Source of the DNA: SIG440 sp045645485
GTDB taxonomy: Bacteria; Bacillota; Clostridia; Monoglobales; Monoglobaceae
DNA length: 16,166 nt
Reading direction: 5' to 3'
Assembly: GCA_045645485.1 (NCBI GenBank)
Contig: JAZRIX010000043.1
Location: forward strand, 1 to 16,166
Shown piece after piece: positions 13,870 to 16,166 of this stretch (positions within the stretch are counted from its first letter, which is position 1; each line of letters begins with the position of its first letter). A program made the translations under genes and the position numbers. The notes under the pieces were generated by a model that had not been told where the DNA came from, did not search any database, and saw only the letters and a list, made by a program, of their open reading frames with translations.

Positions 13870-14340
13870 ATGAATAAAGATTTTTTTATGTCAGCCGCAT
13901 TGAAGGAAGCCGAAAAGGCATACGCTTTGGGCGAAACTCCCATAGGTGCTGTTGTTGTGAAGGACGGTGAAATAATCGCCTCCGCCCACAACTTGCGCGA
14001 AACGGGAAAAAACGCACTTTATCATGCGGAAATTCTTGCAATAGATGCCGCCTGCAAAAAGCTTGGAGGCTGGAGGCTTCACCAGTGTGACCTTTATGTA
14101 ACATTGGAGCCCTGCATTATGTGCAGCGGTGCCATTGTTCAGGCAAGAATAAAGAACCTCTTCTACGGTGCAACAGACCCCAAGGGCGGCTCAGTTGAAT
14201 CAATTGCACAAATCCCGAGACTGGACAAGCTGTGCCACCACCCAAACATTGAGGGCGGAATTATGGCGGAGGAATGTTCGGATATTCTGAAAAGATTTTT
14301 TAGGGATTTGCGAAACGGGCTGACAACACCAATCAAGTAA
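13870..14340 (+). CDS. tadA: tRNA-specific adenosine deaminase TadA
   Basis: A 156-residue zinc enzyme that deaminates adenosine 34 to inosine in tRNA-Arg(ACG), allowing wobble reading of CGN codons. The catalytic HAE motif is at H52-A-E54, and the zinc ligands C82 and C85 lie in LEPCIMCSGA. The N-terminal helix (ALKEAEKAYALGETPIGAVV) and the FYGATDPKGGSVES segment are typical, and the length is normal. The ATG at 13870 gives the usual N-terminus. There is no Shine-Dalgarno sequence before it, nor before the next in-frame ATG at 13888, and the HPr-like gene terminator is only 28 bases upstream. Initiation therefore looks weak, leaderless or dependent on read-through; a poor TAATAT box at 13861 is the only promoter hint. 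ppdK follows 42 bases downstream. Confidence 0.95.
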   Translation: MNKDFFMSAALKEAEKAYALGETPIGAVVVKDGEIIASAHNLRETGKNALYHAEILAIDAACKKLGGWRLHQCDLYVTLEPCIMCSGAIVQARIKNLFYGATDPKGGSVESIAQIPRLDKLCHHPNIEGGIMAEECSDILKRFFRDLRNGLTTPIK

Positions 14341-14382
14341 TAAATTAATTAAATATATATTATAATAGGAGGAATTTTTGTA

Positions 14383-16166
14383 ATGAGCAAAAAATTCGTT
14401 TATCTTTTCAGCGAAGGCGACGCTTCAATGAGAGAACTTCTCGGCGGTAAAGGTGCCAACCTTGCTGAAATGACAAAAATCGGTCTCCCTGTTCCTCAGG
14501 GCTTCACAGTATCAACAGAGGCTTGTACTCAGTACTATGAAGATGGCAGAACCATTAACGCAGAAATCCAGGCAGAAATCATGGAAAACATCATCAAGAT
14601 GGAAGAAATCTGCGGCAAGAAGTTCGGCGACAAGGAAAATCCTCTCCTTGTTTCAGTTCGTTCAGGTGCAAGAGCATCAATGCCCGGTATGATGGATACA
14701 ATCCTCAACCTCGGTCTTAACGAAGACGTTGTTGAAGCTATGTCTGCAAAATCAGGCAACCCCAGATGGGCTTGGGACTGCTACAGAAGATTTATCCAGA
14801 TGTATTCTGACGTAGTTATGGAAGTTGGTAAGAAGTACTTTGAACAGCTTATCGACGAAATGAAGGAAGAAAAGGGTGTAACTCAGGATATTGAGCTTAC
14901 AGCTGAAGACCTCAAGGTTCTTGCTGGCCAGTTCAAGGCTGAATACAAGAACAAGATTGGTAAGGACTTCCCCACAGATCCCAAGGAACAGCTTATGGGT
15001 GCTGTTGAAGCCGTATTCCGTTCATGGGATAACCCCAGAGCAAACGTATACCGTCGTGACAACGATATTCCTTATTCATGGGGTACTGCTGTTAACGTAC
15101 AGATGATGGCATTCGGTAACATGGGTGACAACTGCGGTACTGGTGTTGCCTTCACACGTGACCCAGCTACAGGTGACAAGGGTCTCATGGGTGAGTTCCT
15201 TGTAAACGCACAGGGTGAAGACGTTGTTGCAGGTGTTCGTACACCTATGCCCATTGCTGAAATGGCTGCAAAGTTCCCCGCTGCATTTGATGAATTCAAC
15301 AAGGTATGTGCAATCCTCGAAGACCACTACCGTGACATGCAGGATATGGAATTCACAATCGAAAACGAAAAGCTTTATATGCTCCAGACAAGAAACGGTA
15401 AGAGAACAGCAAAGGCTGCTCTTAAGATCGCTTGTGACCTGGTTGACGAAGGTATGATCGACGAAAAGCAGGCAGTTGCTATGATCGATCCCAGAAACCT
15501 CGACACACTTCTCCATCCCCAGTTTGATGCAAAGGCTCTCAAAGCTGCAACTCCCATGGGCAGAGGTCTCGGTGCTTCTCCCGGTGCTGCTTGCGGTAAG
15601 ATCGTATTCACAGCTGAAGATGCTGAAGCTTGGAACAACAGAGGCGAAAAGGTAGTTCTCGTTCGTCTTGAAACATCACCTGAAGATATCACAGGTATGA
15701 AGGCTTCACAGGGTATCCTCACAGTTCGTGGTGGTATGACATCTCACGCAGCCGTTGTTGCTCGTGGTATGGGTACTTGCTGCGTATCAGGTTGTGGCGA
15801 CATCAACATGGACGAAGAAAACAAGAAGTTCACACTTGCAGGCAAGACATTTGTTGAAGGTGACTTCATTTCAATCGACGGTTCAACAGGTAACATCTAT
15901 GACGGTATTATCCCCACAGTTGATGCTGAAATCGCTGGTGAATTCGGCAGAATCATGGATTGGGCTGACAAATACAGAACTCTTAAGGTTAGAACAAACG
16001 CTGATACTCCTGCTGACGCTAAGAAGGCAAGAGAACTCGGCGCAGAAGGTATCGGCCTTTGCCGTACAGAGCACATGTTCTTCGAAGCAGATAGAATCGC
16101 TGCTTTCCGTGAAATGATCTGTGCAGATACACTTGAACAAAGAGAGGCAGCTCTTGATAAGATTAT
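14383..16166 (+). CDS. ppdK: Pyruvate phosphate dikinase (5' part; runs off the window)
   Basis: It interconverts pyruvate, ATP and phosphate with PEP, AMP and pyrophosphate, a key step in anaerobes using pyrophosphate-linked glycolysis. The first 594 codons are present out of about 875-880. Visible parts are the nucleotide-binding domain (about 1-340) with LLGGKGANLAEM and SVRSGARASMPGMMDT, the phosphohistidine domain with GGMTSHAAVVARGMG, and the start of the PEP/pyruvate barrel with GLCRTEHMFF. Counting from the ATG, the catalytic histidine is residue 455 and the barrel arginine is 561, the same numbers as in the well-studied Clostridium symbiosum enzyme. The catalytic cysteine lies beyond the window. 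AGGAGG at 14367-14372 gives 10-nt spacing. Codon choice is far more biased than in the neighbouring genes (AAG, GGT, GTT, CTC and CGT recur), suggesting high expression. A TATAAT at 14361-14366 touches the ribosome-binding site and lacks a -35 box, so I do not call it a promoter. Confidence 0.97.
   Translation, partial: MSKKFVYLFSEGDASMRELLGGKGANLAEMTKIGLPVPQGFTVSTEACTQYYEDGRTINAEIQAEIMENIIKMEEICGKKFGDKENPLLVSVRSGARASMPGMMDTILNLGLNEDVVEAMSAKSGNPRWAWDCYRRFIQMYSDVVMEVGKKYFEQLIDEMKEEKGVTQDIELTAEDLKVLAGQFKAEYKNKIGKDFPTDPKEQLMGAVEAVFRSWDNPRANVYRRDNDIPYSWGTAVNVQMMAFGNMGDNCGTGVAFTRDPATGDKGLMGEFLVNAQGEDVVAGVRTPMPIAEMAAKFPAAFDEFNKVCAILEDHYRDMQDMEFTIENEKLYMLQTRNGKRTAKAALKIACDLVDEGMIDEKQAVAMIDPRNLDTLLHPQFDAKALKAATPMGRGLGASPGAACGKIVFTAEDAEAWNNRGEKVVLVRLETSPEDITGMKASQGILTVRGGMTSHAAVVARGMGTCCVSGCGDINMDEENKKFTLAGKTFVEGDFISIDGSTGNIYDGIIPTVDAEIAGEFGRIMDWADKYRTLKVRTNADTPADAKKARELGAEGIGLCRTEHMFFEADRIAAFREMICADTLEQREAALDKI

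Noticed and set aside
15076..15516. Minus-strand open frames inside ppdK
   Set aside because: They arise from the strong codon bias of ppdK, which leaves antisense frames open. No independent support.
1..16166. CRISPR arrays, tRNA or rRNA genes, insertion sequences, prophage genes
   Set aside because: No regularly spaced repeats, tRNA cloverleaf with a CCA-type end, rRNA signature, transposase or integrase was seen on either strand.

Overview
The window looks like chromosome from a low-GC, endospore-forming anaerobic Firmicute of the class Clostridia, possibly a Ruminococcaceae/Oscillospiraceae-type lineage. The evidence is a complete GerA/GerB/GerC germinant-receptor operon, a VanW/G5-type surface protein, YycH/YycI-like proteins, an HPr-like protein without the phospho-histidine, and a pyruvate phosphate dikinase. 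The family assignment is inference from gene content. No rRNA, tRNA, CRISPR array, transposase, integrase or prophage module was seen.

Layout. Positions 1-190 hold a GC-richer, hairpin-rich non-coding segment, possibly a dispersed repeat. From about 197 to 5125 all larger genes are on the minus strand: a membrane-anchored protein of unknown function, a TPR membrane protein, a yycI-yycH pair, and a small secreted protein. A possible 50-residue plus-strand gene sits at 1946-2098. A cell-wall amidase (plus) and a VanW-family surface protein (minus) converge on a strong bidirectional terminator at 5981-6018. The plus-strand germination operon gerA-gerB-gerC plus a 60-residue two-helix membrane protein runs from 8097 to 12185 and ends inside the convergent mtaB gene. 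mtaB and an HPr-like gene diverge from back-to-back sigma-A promoters. tadA and the 5' two thirds of ppdK close the window.

How it fits together. The region from 2121 to 7922 is themed on the cell envelope. It contains homologues of the accessory proteins of the WalRK cell-wall regulatory system, a peptidoglycan amidase, a VanW/G5 surface protein and a small secreted protein. The secreted protein's promoter carries three TGTAAY half-sites at exact 11-bp spacing, which is the form of a WalR-type (or PhoB/PhoP-type) response-regulator box. No walR or walK gene is in the window.

The most useful second-look items are: that triple box; two long hairpins (1834-1883 and 5299-5346) that share a core and differ by paired, compensatory substitutions; the small fourth gene of the ger operon, resembling the D subunits known from Bacillus; and an mtaB terminator lying inside that gene on the opposite strand. 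Most of the remainder is ordinary core genome. I did not find a convincing new defence or mobile system.
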